Source: Acidobacteriota bacterium
GTDB lineage: Bacteria > Acidobacteriota > Terriglobia > UBA7540
NCBI GenBank assembly: GCA_021828285.1
Contig: JAKASG010000006.1
Location: 1-32,943, forward strand
Length of the DNA: 32,943 nucleotides
Direction: 5' to 3'
Shown one piece after another: positions 25,975 to 32,943 of this stretch; the stretch's first letter is position 1, and each line of letters begins with the position of its first letter. The notes under the pieces are model-generated. The model was given only the letters and a program-made list of their open reading frames with translations, ran no database searches and was not told where the DNA came from. A program made the translations under genes and the position numbers.

Positions 25975-26004
25975 TTGCGGCGCGGAGGGAGCCTGACATA
26001 TAAT
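25975..26004 (+). promoter_or_regulatory. sigma70 promoter of the foldase-AhpD operon
   Basis: TTGCGG (25975-25980), an 18-bp spacer and a perfect TATAAT (25999-26004), about 33 nt upstream of the ATG at 26037. Confidence 0.6.
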
Positions 26005-26036
26005 TTCTAAGGTCATTTGCATGGAGACTCTGAATA

Positions 26037-27971
26037 ATGTTTAGAGCTTTGCGCCGCCGGAAAAAACTGTTCAAGTGGATTTTGGCCAGCGCGCTCGGGG
26101 TGGTGTCGGTTGGCATGGTGCTGATGCTGGCGCCGCTTCCGAACCTCAACAACACACTGACAAGCGCGCAATCATCCACGCTCGCTAAGGTCGGCAGTGA
26201 GACCATCACGGCGAATCAGCTTCAACGGATGATTGAATCGCAGATGCGCAACTCGCAATACGGTTACGATCCGAGCCTCATTCCGGCTCTTGCGACACCC
26301 ATGCTCGACCAGATGGTGATGCAAAGCGCGCTCATCTACGAAGCGAAGAAGATGGGCCTCGAAGTGACCCGCGAAGAAATCTACCAGGCGCTTCAAAGCT
26401 TCGCCTGGCTGTATCCGGGCGGGAAGTATGTGGGCGCCGATCGAGCGGGCGCGCTCATCCAGGAGGAAACCGGCGAATCGCCGCAGCAATTCGAAGCCGA
26501 CCTTTCGAATCAGCTTCTGGTCAACAAGCTTCGCGCCGCGGTTTCGGACGGCGTGGCCGTCACTCCGGCGGAAATTCAGGAGTCCTTCATCCGGCGCAAC
26601 ACGAAAGCGAAAATCGAATACGTCAGCTTTGATCCGAGCAAACTGCTCAGCGCGGTCAAGATTACTCCCGCGGCGCTGGCCGCCTACTTCGCCAAGAACC
26701 AGGCGCAATATAAAGTTCCTGAAGAACGCCAGGTTCGCTACGTCCTGATTGACGCTGATCACGTGCAGCCGATGGTCAACGTCACGGATCAGCAGGTCAA
26801 GCAATATTACACGGACCACATTGACGATTATCAGGTTCCCGACCGCGTGAAAGTGGCCGACATCCTTTTCAAGACCATGGGCAAGACTCCCGCGGAAATC
26901 GCGGCCGTCACGAAGCTCGCGCAAAACGTTCTCGCGCAAATTCATGCCGGAGCACAATTCAGCGCGATGGCCCAGAAATACTCCGAAGACCCTTCCGCTT
27001 CGAACGGCGGAATGATCGGCTGGATCATTCACGGCCAGGCTGTCCGGCAATTCGAAGACACCGCGTTCGCGATGAAGCCCGGCCAGGTGAGCGGCTTGGT
27101 CACGACAAGCTACGGAATTTACATCATCAAGGTCTTCGACAATCAAAAGGCGCACCTTGAAACCTACGATGAAGTGAAGGATGCCATCCGAACGTCGCTC
27201 GTCCGGCAGCAGACGGCCGATACCGAGCAAAAGCTCGCGAACCAGCTTCAGGCGCAAATGTCCGTCCATCCAGAGCAATTCGAAGCGATTGCCAAGAAAG
27301 CCGGTCTGACGGCGAAAGAGTCGCCGCTCTTCAAAATGAACCAGGCGGTTCCGGATTTCGGCACGAGCCAGACATTCCAGAATCTCGCCTTCCAGCTCGA
27401 GTTGAACCAGGTGGGCCAGCCAATCGACGTGCCCAAAGGCGAAGCTGTCGTCCAGGTCGTTAAAATCGTTGCGGCGCACGTCCCTCAGCTCGCGGAAGTT
27501 CAGCCCGACGTCGAAGAAGATTACCGCGCCGCGCAATCGAAAGTCCTTGCGGTTGAGAAGGCGCAGGCATTTGCCGCTGCGGCCGCCAAAGGCAACTTCG
27601 ATCAGCTCGCCAAAGCGCAGGGCTTAAAGGTCGAGCAGAGCAAGGATTTCACGCGCTACGATTTCGTGAACAACGTCGGGCCGGGTTCGTCGCTCGCAGC
27701 AGCCTTTACGCTTCCGGTCGGCGCAACGAGTGGCCCGATTTCCGGGCAGAACGGCCAGGTCGTTTTTCGAGTCGTTTCGCACACGCCGGCGAATATGGCG
27801 GACCTGCCCGCGCAGCGAAGCCAACTCGCCGAGAATCTTCTTCAGACGAAACGCGAGCTGGCGTTTGAAATTTTCCAGCACAATCTCAAGCAGCAGTTGC
27901 TTCGCAGCGGCAAGCTCCAGTTGAACCGGGCCGCGCTCGCCCAGTTTCTGGCAGCCTATAGCAAGTCCTGA
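26037..27971 (+). CDS. PpiD/SurA-like membrane-anchored peptidyl-prolyl isomerase
   Basis: This periplasmic foldase chaperone is anchored by one N-terminal helix (12-32) after a basic start (RALRRRKK). The SurA_N-like chaperone part (about 45-200) is followed by a parvulin PPIC domain (270-372) with VADILFKT, YSEDPSASNGGMIGWI, and FAMKPGQVSGLVTTSYGIYIIKV. A C-terminal chaperone-like region runs to 644. Length and order match PpiD-type proteins (about 620 residues) more than SurA. The ATG at 26037 follows GGAGA by about 10 nt. The AhpD-like gene begins 8 nt after its stop, so the two are probably one transcript. Confidence 0.9.
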   Translation: MFRALRRRKKLFKWILASALGVVSVGMVLMLAPLPNLNNTLTSAQSSTLAKVGSETITANQLQRMIESQMRNSQYGYDPSLIPALATPMLDQMVMQSALIYEAKKMGLEVTREEIYQALQSFAWLYPGGKYVGADRAGALIQEETGESPQQFEADLSNQLLVNKLRAAVSDGVAVTPAEIQESFIRRNTKAKIEYVSFDPSKLLSAVKITPAALAAYFAKNQAQYKVPEERQVRYVLIDADHVQPMVNVTDQQVKQYYTDHIDDYQVPDRVKVADILFKTMGKTPAEIAAVTKLAQNVLAQIHAGAQFSAMAQKYSEDPSASNGGMIGWIIHGQAVRQFEDTAFAMKPGQVSGLVTTSYGIYIIKVFDNQKAHLETYDEVKDAIRTSLVRQQTADTEQKLANQLQAQMSVHPEQFEAIAKKAGLTAKESPLFKMNQAVPDFGTSQTFQNLAFQLELNQVGQPIDVPKGEAVVQVVKIVAAHVPQLAEVQPDVEEDYRAAQSKVLAVEKAQAFAAAAAKGNFDQLAKAQGLKVEQSKDFTRYDFVNNVGPGSSLAAAFTLPVGATSGPISGQNGQVVFRVVSHTPANMADLPAQRSQLAENLLQTKRELAFEIFQHNLKQQLLRSGKLQLNRAALAQFLAAYSKS

Positions 27972-27979
27972 TTTGCCTC

Positions 27980-28504
27980 ATGCCTCGCCTGACCAAACTT
28001 TCTCCCGAAAAGGCCGCACCGGAAGCGCGCCGAACGCTCGAAGGATTTCTGAAAGAGCGCGGCAACATCCCCAACATGTTCCGCACCGTCGCCCATCGCG
28101 GCGAAATTCTGACGACGATGACCGCGCACTTCAACACCGTGATGGCCAAAGGGACGGTCGAGCGCAAGCTCAAGGAAATGATTTCCGTGCGCGTCTCTCA
28201 CATCAACCTTTGCAAGTATTGACTGAACTCGCACACCGCCTTGGCAAGGCGGTTCGGAGCAAGCGAGGCGGAAATGCAGGCGCTCGAATCAGGCGACCTC
28301 GCGGTTTTTGCGCCCCGCGAGCGGACGGCGCTCGAATTCGCCGAGCGCCTCACACTCGACTCGAACAACATCAGCGACGGCCTTTTTGCGCGCCTCCGCG
28401 AGCATTATGACGAGGGCGAAATCATTGAAATCGCCGCCGTCGCCGGTCTCTTCAATTACTTCAACCGCTTCAACAACGCGCTCCAAATCGAGCCGACGAC
28501 GTGA
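27980..28504 (+). CDS. AhpD-like/carboxymuconolactone decarboxylase-family protein, probable selenoprotein (in-frame UGA)
   Basis: The ORF reads 80 codons, meets TGA at 28220-28222, then continues in the same frame to TGA at 28504 with family-typical sequence (LNSHTALARRFGASEAEMQAL, YNYF-like FNYFNRFNNAL). AhpD-type enzymes use CxxCxxxH; here C78-K-Y-UGA-L-N-S-H85, so the UGA takes exactly the second, peroxidatic cysteine. I therefore annotate one 174-residue protein with selenocysteine at 81. The hairpin after the UGA (28235-28253) fits a bacterial SECIS. AhpD relatives act as thiol-disulfide or peroxidase-type redox proteins. The start at ATG 27980 has no clear SD; it lies 8 nt after the foldase stop. 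The alternative is a nonsense mutation, but the exact position argues against it. Confidence 0.85.
28235..28253 (+). promoter_or_regulatory. Candidate bacterial SECIS hairpin
   Basis: ACCGCCTT pairs perfectly with AAGGCGGT (8 bp) around a GGC loop; if the loop is opened to five nt, a 7-bp stem remains. The loop starts 20 nt after the UGA and begins with G. Published descriptions of bacterial SECIS call for a small apical loop with a G at its first or second position roughly 16-37 nt from the UGA. Folding is by eye. Confidence 0.75.
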
Positions 28505-28552
28505 CGCTCGGCCGCGTGGAACGTGTCGCGGCCATCGTCTGCCTCTGCGTGC

Positions 28553-28582
28553 TTGACCCGGCGCGTCGCTCTCTTTCATAAT
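28553..28582 (+). promoter_or_regulatory. sigma70 promoter of the FadN-like gene
   Basis: TTGACC (28553-28558), an 18-bp spacer and CATAAT (28577-28582), 38 nt before the GTG at 28620. Five of six bases match consensus in each box. Confidence 0.65.
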
Positions 28583-28619
28583 GCCCCAGGGCTCGGCAAA
28601 TCTTCCAAGGGGATGACTC

Positions 28620-31016
28620 GTGCGGACTATTCGAAAAGCGGCAGTGCTCGGCGCGGGAACGATGGGCGCGCGCATCGCCGCGCATCTCGCGAACGCCAAT
28701 CTCCCGGTTGACTTGCTCGATCTCGTTCCTTCGGAGCCTTTGCCCGCCGAACACACCCAGGGATTGACCCTCAAGAATTCTGCCGTCCGCAATCGCCTGG
28801 CGCAAGCCGGCCTTGATGCCGCGCTCAAATCGCGCCCCGCGTCGTTCTTCGTTCTGGAGGCCGCGCGCCTCATCAACGTCGGGAACTTCGATGACCATCT
28901 CGAGCGCCTCAAAGATTGCGATTGGATCATCGAAGCCGTTTCGGAAGACCGCGCCGTCAAGCGCGCCCTTTACGGGAAGATTGAAGCGTTGCGCGCACCG
29001 GAAGCAATCGTCAGCTCGAACACTTCCGGCATTTCCATTGCGAGTCTCGCTGAAGGTTTTGGCGAAGAATTCCGGCGGCATTTTCTCGGCACGCATTTCT
29101 TCAATCCGCCGCGCTACCTCAAGCTGCTCGAGCTGATTCCGACCGCGGAAACACTGCCTGAAGTCGTCGAAGAAATATCCCGCTTCGGCGATGTTGCGCT
29201 CGGCAAAGGCGTCGTGATCGCGAAAGACACGCCGAACTTCATCGCCAATCGCATCGGAACGTTCATGACGCTCGCCGTGCTCCGCGAGGCCGAGAGCGCC
29301 GGCTTCACCGTCGAAGAAATTGATGCGCTCACGGGCCCGGCGATCGGCATGCCGAAATCGGCGACGTTCCGAACACTCGATATCGTCGGCCTCGACGTTC
29401 TCGCCCACGTCGTCAGTAATCTCCGCGATGCCCTGCCGAATGACGAGCGCCGCGATCTTTTCACGCTTCCTCGCTTCGTTGAAAACATGCTCGAGCGGAA
29501 ATTGCTCGGGGAAAAGACCGGCCACGGCTTCTATAAAAAAGTTAAAGACGAAATTCTCGCTCTCGATCTCAAAAGCTTCGAATATCACGAACGGCAGCGG
29601 CCAAAATTTCCCGCGCTCGATCTCGCAAAAAACATCGAGGATTTGCCGCAGCGCGTCGCTTCACTCGCCGAATCGCGCGGCCGCGAAGGCGAGTTTTACC
29701 GCAAAGTTTTCGCGGAAACCTTCCACTATGCGGCCTCGCGCATCCCGGAAATTTCCGACGACATCGTTTCCGTGGACAACGCGATGAAATGGGGATTCAA
29801 CTGGTCGCGCGGTATCTTTGAACTTTGGGATGCGGTGGGCGTCGAGCGCGCCTCCGAAATGTGGAAAGGCAAAAGCCGCGCGAACCCGCCGCTCGTCTCG
29901 AAGCTCCTCGCGAGCGGCAAGAAAAAGTTTTACGCGGCCTCGAACGGCGCGCGAGAATATTTCGATTTGCGCTCGGACGATTACCGTCCCGTTCCGGAGC
30001 CGCCGGGCCTCATCCTGCTGGCGTCGCTCCGCGCGCGCGGAAAAGTCGTCAAGTCGAATCCCGGCGCGAGCCTGATTGATCTGGGTGATGGCGTCCTCTG
30101 CCTCGAATTCCATTCCAAGATGAACACGATCGGCGCGGACACGATCGCGATGATTCACCACGGCCTCAAAGCGCTTGAAGGTGATTTCGACGCGATCGTC
30201 GTTGGAAATCAGGGCGAGCACTTTTCAGCCGGCGCAAACTTGATGCTCGTGCTGATGAGCGCGCAGGAAGAAGAATGGGACGAGCTCGGCGCCGCGGTGC
30301 GCGCTTTCCAGAACGCGAACATGGCGCTCAAATACGCGCCGAAGCCCGTCGTCGCCGCGCCTTTCGGGCTCACGCTCGGCGGTGGCGCCGAGATTTCGAT
30401 TCACACAGCGCGCGTCCGCGCCGCCGCGGAAACTTACATGGGTCTCGTTGAAACCGGCGTGGGCCTGATTCCGGCGGGCGGCGGCACGAAGGAGATGCTC
30501 GTGCGCGCCATGGACCGCGTCCCCGCCGATCCCGAAGAAGACGCCTTCACCTACATTCAGGAGGTTTTTCTCAACATCGGCACGGTAAAAGTTTCGGCGA
30601 GCGCGGAAGAAGCGCACCGGCTCGGCTATCTGCGTTCCGCTGATTCGATCACGATGAACCGCGATCGCCTGATTGCGGACGCAAAACAATTGGCGCTCGA
30701 TCTCGCCCGCCTCGGCCACCGTCCCGGCAAGCCCCGTGAGGACATCCGCGTCCTCGGCCAGGCCGCTTTCGCCCGCATGAAGCTCGGCCTTCACCTGATG
30801 CGCCGCGCCGAGTATCTTTCCGATTACGACGTGGTCGTTGGCACGCATCTCGCAAGGATTCTTTCGGGAGGCGGCGAATTCACTTCACCGCAAGCCGTTT
30901 CCGAGCAGTTTCTTCTTGATCTCGAGCGCGAAGCCTTCCTGAGCCTCTGCGGCCAGAAGAAAACTCAAGAGCGCATGCAGTACATGCTCAAGCATGGAAA
31001 GCCGCTTCGCAATTGA
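28620..31016 (+). CDS. fadN: 3-hydroxyacyl-CoA dehydrogenase/enoyl-CoA hydratase fusion, FadN-like
   Basis: This bifunctional beta-oxidation enzyme hydrates trans-2-enoyl-CoA and oxidises the 3-hydroxyacyl-CoA with NAD. The 798-residue product has the dehydrogenase first: GAGTMGARIAAHLA (11-24) is the Rossmann NAD site, then TSGISIASLAEGFGEEF, HFFNPPRYLKLLE, and TPNFIANRIG. The hydratase part is C-terminal (about 460-660): GEHFSAGANL, LTLGGGAEIS and GLVETGVGLIPAGGGTKEM. This order matches Bacillus FadN and differs from E. coli FadB (hydratase first). It starts at GTG 28620 with AAGGGGA about 7 nt upstream. The thiolase gene of the same pathway lies 890 bp downstream on the same strand. Confidence 0.93.
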   Translation: MRTIRKAAVLGAGTMGARIAAHLANANLPVDLLDLVPSEPLPAEHTQGLTLKNSAVRNRLAQAGLDAALKSRPASFFVLEAARLINVGNFDDHLERLKDCDWIIEAVSEDRAVKRALYGKIEALRAPEAIVSSNTSGISIASLAEGFGEEFRRHFLGTHFFNPPRYLKLLELIPTAETLPEVVEEISRFGDVALGKGVVIAKDTPNFIANRIGTFMTLAVLREAESAGFTVEEIDALTGPAIGMPKSATFRTLDIVGLDVLAHVVSNLRDALPNDERRDLFTLPRFVENMLERKLLGEKTGHGFYKKVKDEILALDLKSFEYHERQRPKFPALDLAKNIEDLPQRVASLAESRGREGEFYRKVFAETFHYAASRIPEISDDIVSVDNAMKWGFNWSRGIFELWDAVGVERASEMWKGKSRANPPLVSKLLASGKKKFYAASNGAREYFDLRSDDYRPVPEPPGLILLASLRARGKVVKSNPGASLIDLGDGVLCLEFHSKMNTIGADTIAMIHHGLKALEGDFDAIVVGNQGEHFSAGANLMLVLMSAQEEEWDELGAAVRAFQNANMALKYAPKPVVAAPFGLTLGGGAEISIHTARVRAAAETYMGLVETGVGLIPAGGGTKEMLVRAMDRVPADPEEDAFTYIQEVFLNIGTVKVSASAEEAHRLGYLRSADSITMNRDRLIADAKQLALDLARLGHRPGKPREDIRVLGQAAFARMKLGLHLMRRAEYLSDYDVVVGTHLARILSGGGEFTSPQAVSEQFLLDLEREAFLSLCGQKKTQERMQYMLKHGKPLRN

Positions 31017-31017
31017 G

Positions 31018-31040
31018 CGGCGCCAGAAACCTCGGCGCCG
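31018..31040. terminator. Hairpin between convergent fadN and secreted-protein genes
   Basis: CGGCGCC and GGCGCCG make a perfect 7-bp stem with a 9-nt loop, just after the fadN stop. There is no T-tract; a bidirectional terminator is possible. Confidence 0.35.
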
Positions 31041-31061
31041 AGCCCGCTCTCACGCCCCGCG

Positions 31062-31727
31062 TCAGCGCTGTTTCCACTCATTGAGAACCGAGGTGTTCCC
31101 CTGGTACTGAAGGCTTTTGACGAATCTTGCGAAAAATGATTTGAAAGGCGCGCACTCCTCGGCGCTTTCGCAATGGAGCGTCGTCATGAAGAGCGCGGGC
31201 CCGCTCTCTGAATAGACGACCATATCCCATCCGTGCGTGTATTCGTAAATCCGCACCGGCGCTTTCTGCTTCGGCCCGAGGACGAGCGAAGGTTCGGGAA
31301 CGATTCTCTCGAGCGAATAATGTGCGTTCGAGCGCCGCTCATCAATCGTCATGTTCTCGGCCGGCGTTTCATCGCCCGGCTGCTTGCGACTGAAAGAAAA
31401 AACGATGGAAGGCGTAAGGTCATGCGCGTTCCAATTTCGCGGGTGGAAAATTTCCTGCATCCCAAGCTGATTGGCGAGATTCGTCGCGTCGCTCCAATCC
31501 GCCGGCATGTCCCGGAATTTCACCGTCCAATCGGGCCCGAAAATCAAGCCGGAGGTCCGGTCTTTCGGCTTGCGAACCACTCCGACCGTGCCCTCGTTCT
31601 TCGGCGCAGCGGGCTTTGCTTGCGCCTGCGCAAACCTCACCCCGCACGCCGTCGCAAGCAAAATCGCTGTGGCGACAAGGCGCCCCGCGCGCGCACGGCG
31701 CTCGCCCCACGCATCAAAACGACGCAT
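31062..31727 (-). CDS. Hypothetical secreted protein
   Basis: I do not recognise this 221-residue protein. It has a basic start, a hydrophobic stretch (LVATAILLATACGV) and a cleavage-like AQA-QA, so it is probably exported. The mature part mentions no known motif; it has aromatic, mixed alpha/beta sequence such as GWDMVVYSESGPALFMTTLHC and AEECAPFKSFFARFVKSL near the end, with two cysteines that could form a disulfide. It stands on the opposite strand between two genes of one beta-oxidation pathway. Confidence 0.65.
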   Translation of the reverse strand: MRRFDAWGERRARAGRLVATAILLATACGVRFAQAQAKPAAPKNEGTVGVVRKPKDRTSGLIFGPDWTVKFRDMPADWSDATNLANQLGMQEIFHPRNWNAHDLTPSIVFSFSRKQPGDETPAENMTIDERRSNAHYSLERIVPEPSLVLGPKQKAPVRIYEYTHGWDMVVYSESGPALFMTTLHCESAEECAPFKSFFARFVKSLQYQGNTSVLNEWKQR

Positions 31728-31906
31728 GAATTTGCGGCCTCCATTCGCCCGCAGCTTGCATTCTCCTTCGGGCGCGTTTCATCTCTGGAATATACAGGCA
31801 TTTCTTCGCTGCGTCCACACGGCCGGCGATCGGCCTCTCCGCTACGCGCACATTTGACGCGGGACGAGCGCGGCGGTAGGATTTCTGTGCGGAAGGGAGC
31901 GTAGCG

Positions 31907-32943
31907 ATGAGAGACGCGGTGATTGTTTCGATTGCGCGGACGGCGGTCGGGAAAGCGCCGCGCGGCGCTCTGCGAAACACCCGGCCGGACGACATGGCTG
32001 CGGCCGTCATTCAGGAAATTCTTCGTCGGGTTCCGGGGCTCGACGCAAAGGAAATTGACGATGTGATTCTCGGCTGTGCGCGGCCGGAAGCCGAGCAAGG
32101 CAACAACGTCGCGCGCGTCGCCGCCATTCGCGCCGGCTTGCCCGTCACCTGCTCGGCGATGACGATCAACCGTTTCTGCTCTTCCGGCTTGCAATCCATC
32201 GCCATGGCTTCCGAGCGCATTATGGCCGGCTCGGCAGATGTCATTGTCGCGGGCGGCGCCGAATCCATGAGCCTCATCCCGATGGGCGGCTTCCGCTTCT
32301 CGCCGAATCCTCATTTGATGGATCACTATCCAGATTTTTATCTCAACATGGGATTGACGGCGGAAAATCTTGCGAAAGAGTATGGTATCACGCGCGAACA
32401 GTCAGACGCTTTCTCGCTCCGCAGCCATGAGCGCGCGCTCCGGGCGATGGCCGAGTCGAAATTCAAGGATGAAATCGTGCCGCTCGAAGTCATTGAAGTG
32501 AGCCTGAACGGCAAAAACCGGGCGGAAAAGCATTCGTTCACCTTCAGCGCCGATGAAGGACCGCGGCGCGATACTTCGCTCGAAGCGCTCGCCCGGCTGA
32601 AACCCGTCTTCCACGCGCGCGGCGTGGTCACGGCCGGTAACGCTTCGCAAACGAGCGATGGCGCGGCGGCCGCCGTCATCATGTCCGCCGATAAGGCGAA
32701 AACCGTGGGCGCAAAACCGCTCGCGCGATTCGTGAGCTTCTCGACCGCCGGCTGTCCGCCGGAAGTGATGGGCATCGGCCCGGTTTACGCGATTCCGAAG
32801 GCGCTGAAGCTCGCGGGGCTGAAGCTCGAAGACATTGCCGTGACCGAGCTGAATGAAGCGTTCGCCGCGCAGGCGCTCGGCGTCATCAAGGTCGCGGGGC
32901 TCAACGAGGAAACAACGAACGTCAATGGCGGCGCCGTCGCGCT
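31907..32943 (+). CDS. fadA: Acetyl-CoA acyltransferase (3-ketoacyl-CoA thiolase), partial at window end
   Basis: This enzyme completes beta-oxidation by cleaving 3-ketoacyl-CoA with CoA. The first 345 codons are present; the gene runs off the window and has no stop here. Thiolase motifs: IARTAVGKAPRGAL (9-22), NRFCSSGLQSIA with the acyl-accepting C91, AGGAESMSLIPMGG, and NEAFAAQ with VNGGAVA, which begins the GGAIALGHP-type active-site segment. The second catalytic cysteine lies beyond the edge. The ATG at 31907 has GGAAGGGAG about 7 nt upstream. It pairs functionally with the FadN-like gene. Confidence 0.93.
   Translation, partial: MRDAVIVSIARTAVGKAPRGALRNTRPDDMAAAVIQEILRRVPGLDAKEIDDVILGCARPEAEQGNNVARVAAIRAGLPVTCSAMTINRFCSSGLQSIAMASERIMAGSADVIVAGGAESMSLIPMGGFRFSPNPHLMDHYPDFYLNMGLTAENLAKEYGITREQSDAFSLRSHERALRAMAESKFKDEIVPLEVIEVSLNGKNRAEKHSFTFSADEGPRRDTSLEALARLKPVFHARGVVTAGNASQTSDGAAAAVIMSADKAKTVGAKPLARFVSFSTAGCPPEVMGIGPVYAIPKALKLAGLKLEDIAVTELNEAFAAQALGVIKVAGLNEETTNVNGGAVA

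Noticed and set aside
25558-26022. A 155-residue N-terminal extension of SMC
   Set aside because: Its translation has no domain pattern, the SMC fold starts at TTG 25557 behind an SD, and the extension would overlap the opposing promoter.
26172-27536. A 454-codon minus-strand frame opposite the foldase gene
   Set aside because: It is a shadow of the PpiD-like gene and has no recognisable protein features.
28241-28504. The downstream half of the AhpD-like gene as a separate TTG-started gene
   Set aside because: There is no SD and it lacks the first half of the redox motif; it continues the same frame across the UGA.
1-32943. CRISPR array, insertion sequence or prophage
   Set aside because: I saw no regularly spaced direct repeats, transposase, integrase or phage structural genes.

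Overview
The window is about 33 kb of GC-rich bacterial chromosome, densely and mostly singly coded. I infer an Acidobacteriota-like organism. The signs are an Oar-type TonB-dependent receptor with an N-terminal carboxypeptidase-regulatory-like domain, a long SMC head-and-coil protein, a FadN-type fusion, a TrbI/VirB10-like secreted protein with a glycine zipper, and a tandem PilZ protein. This rests on gene style, not on a marker gene. Most genes are housekeeping or envelope functions. No phage, insertion sequence or CRISPR array is visible.

Layout. 1-5.5 kb: tandem PilZ protein (-), pyrB (+), an XRE-type regulator (+), and a yqeY-OPT transporter operon (+). 5.5-8.7 kb: rhomboid protease, radical SAM/SPASM-like protein and a YbhN-like membrane protein, all (+). 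8.7-14.3 kb on (-): a large TonB-dependent receptor, an SQD2-like glycosyltransferase and a PHP-domain phosphoesterase; the last two start with TTG behind perfect Shine-Dalgarno (SD) sites. 14.3-15.6 kb is the least dense part: a possible 45-residue membrane ORF, an eroded efflux-adaptor gene, a tRNA-Leu(GAG) and the glgC leader. 15.6-21.8 kb: glgC, a secreted glycine-zipper protein (-), a patatin-like lipase carrying four membrane helices inside its domain, DinB, two small secreted proteins and a GNAT acetyltransferase. 21.8-28.5 kb: smc (-), divergent from a PpiD/SurA-like foldase and an AhpD-like gene. 28.6-32.9 kb: a beta-oxidation pair (FadN-like fusion and FadA-like thiolase, cut by the window edge) separated by an opposing secreted protein.

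The strongest discovery candidate is at 27980-28504. An AhpD/carboxymuconolactone-decarboxylase-family gene is split by one in-frame TGA that falls exactly on the second cysteine of the CxxC...H redox motif, giving CxxUxxxH. A near-perfect hairpin with a GGC apical loop begins 12 nt after the TGA, with the loop 20 nt away, which fits a bacterial selenocysteine insertion element. I read this as a selenoprotein that standard gene callers would split in two. It lies 8 nt downstream of the foldase gene and is probably co-transcribed with it.

Promoter and terminator calls are by eye. Several genes (dinB, the small ORF, perhaps the patatin) have a -10 box so close to the start codon that leaderless transcripts are possible.
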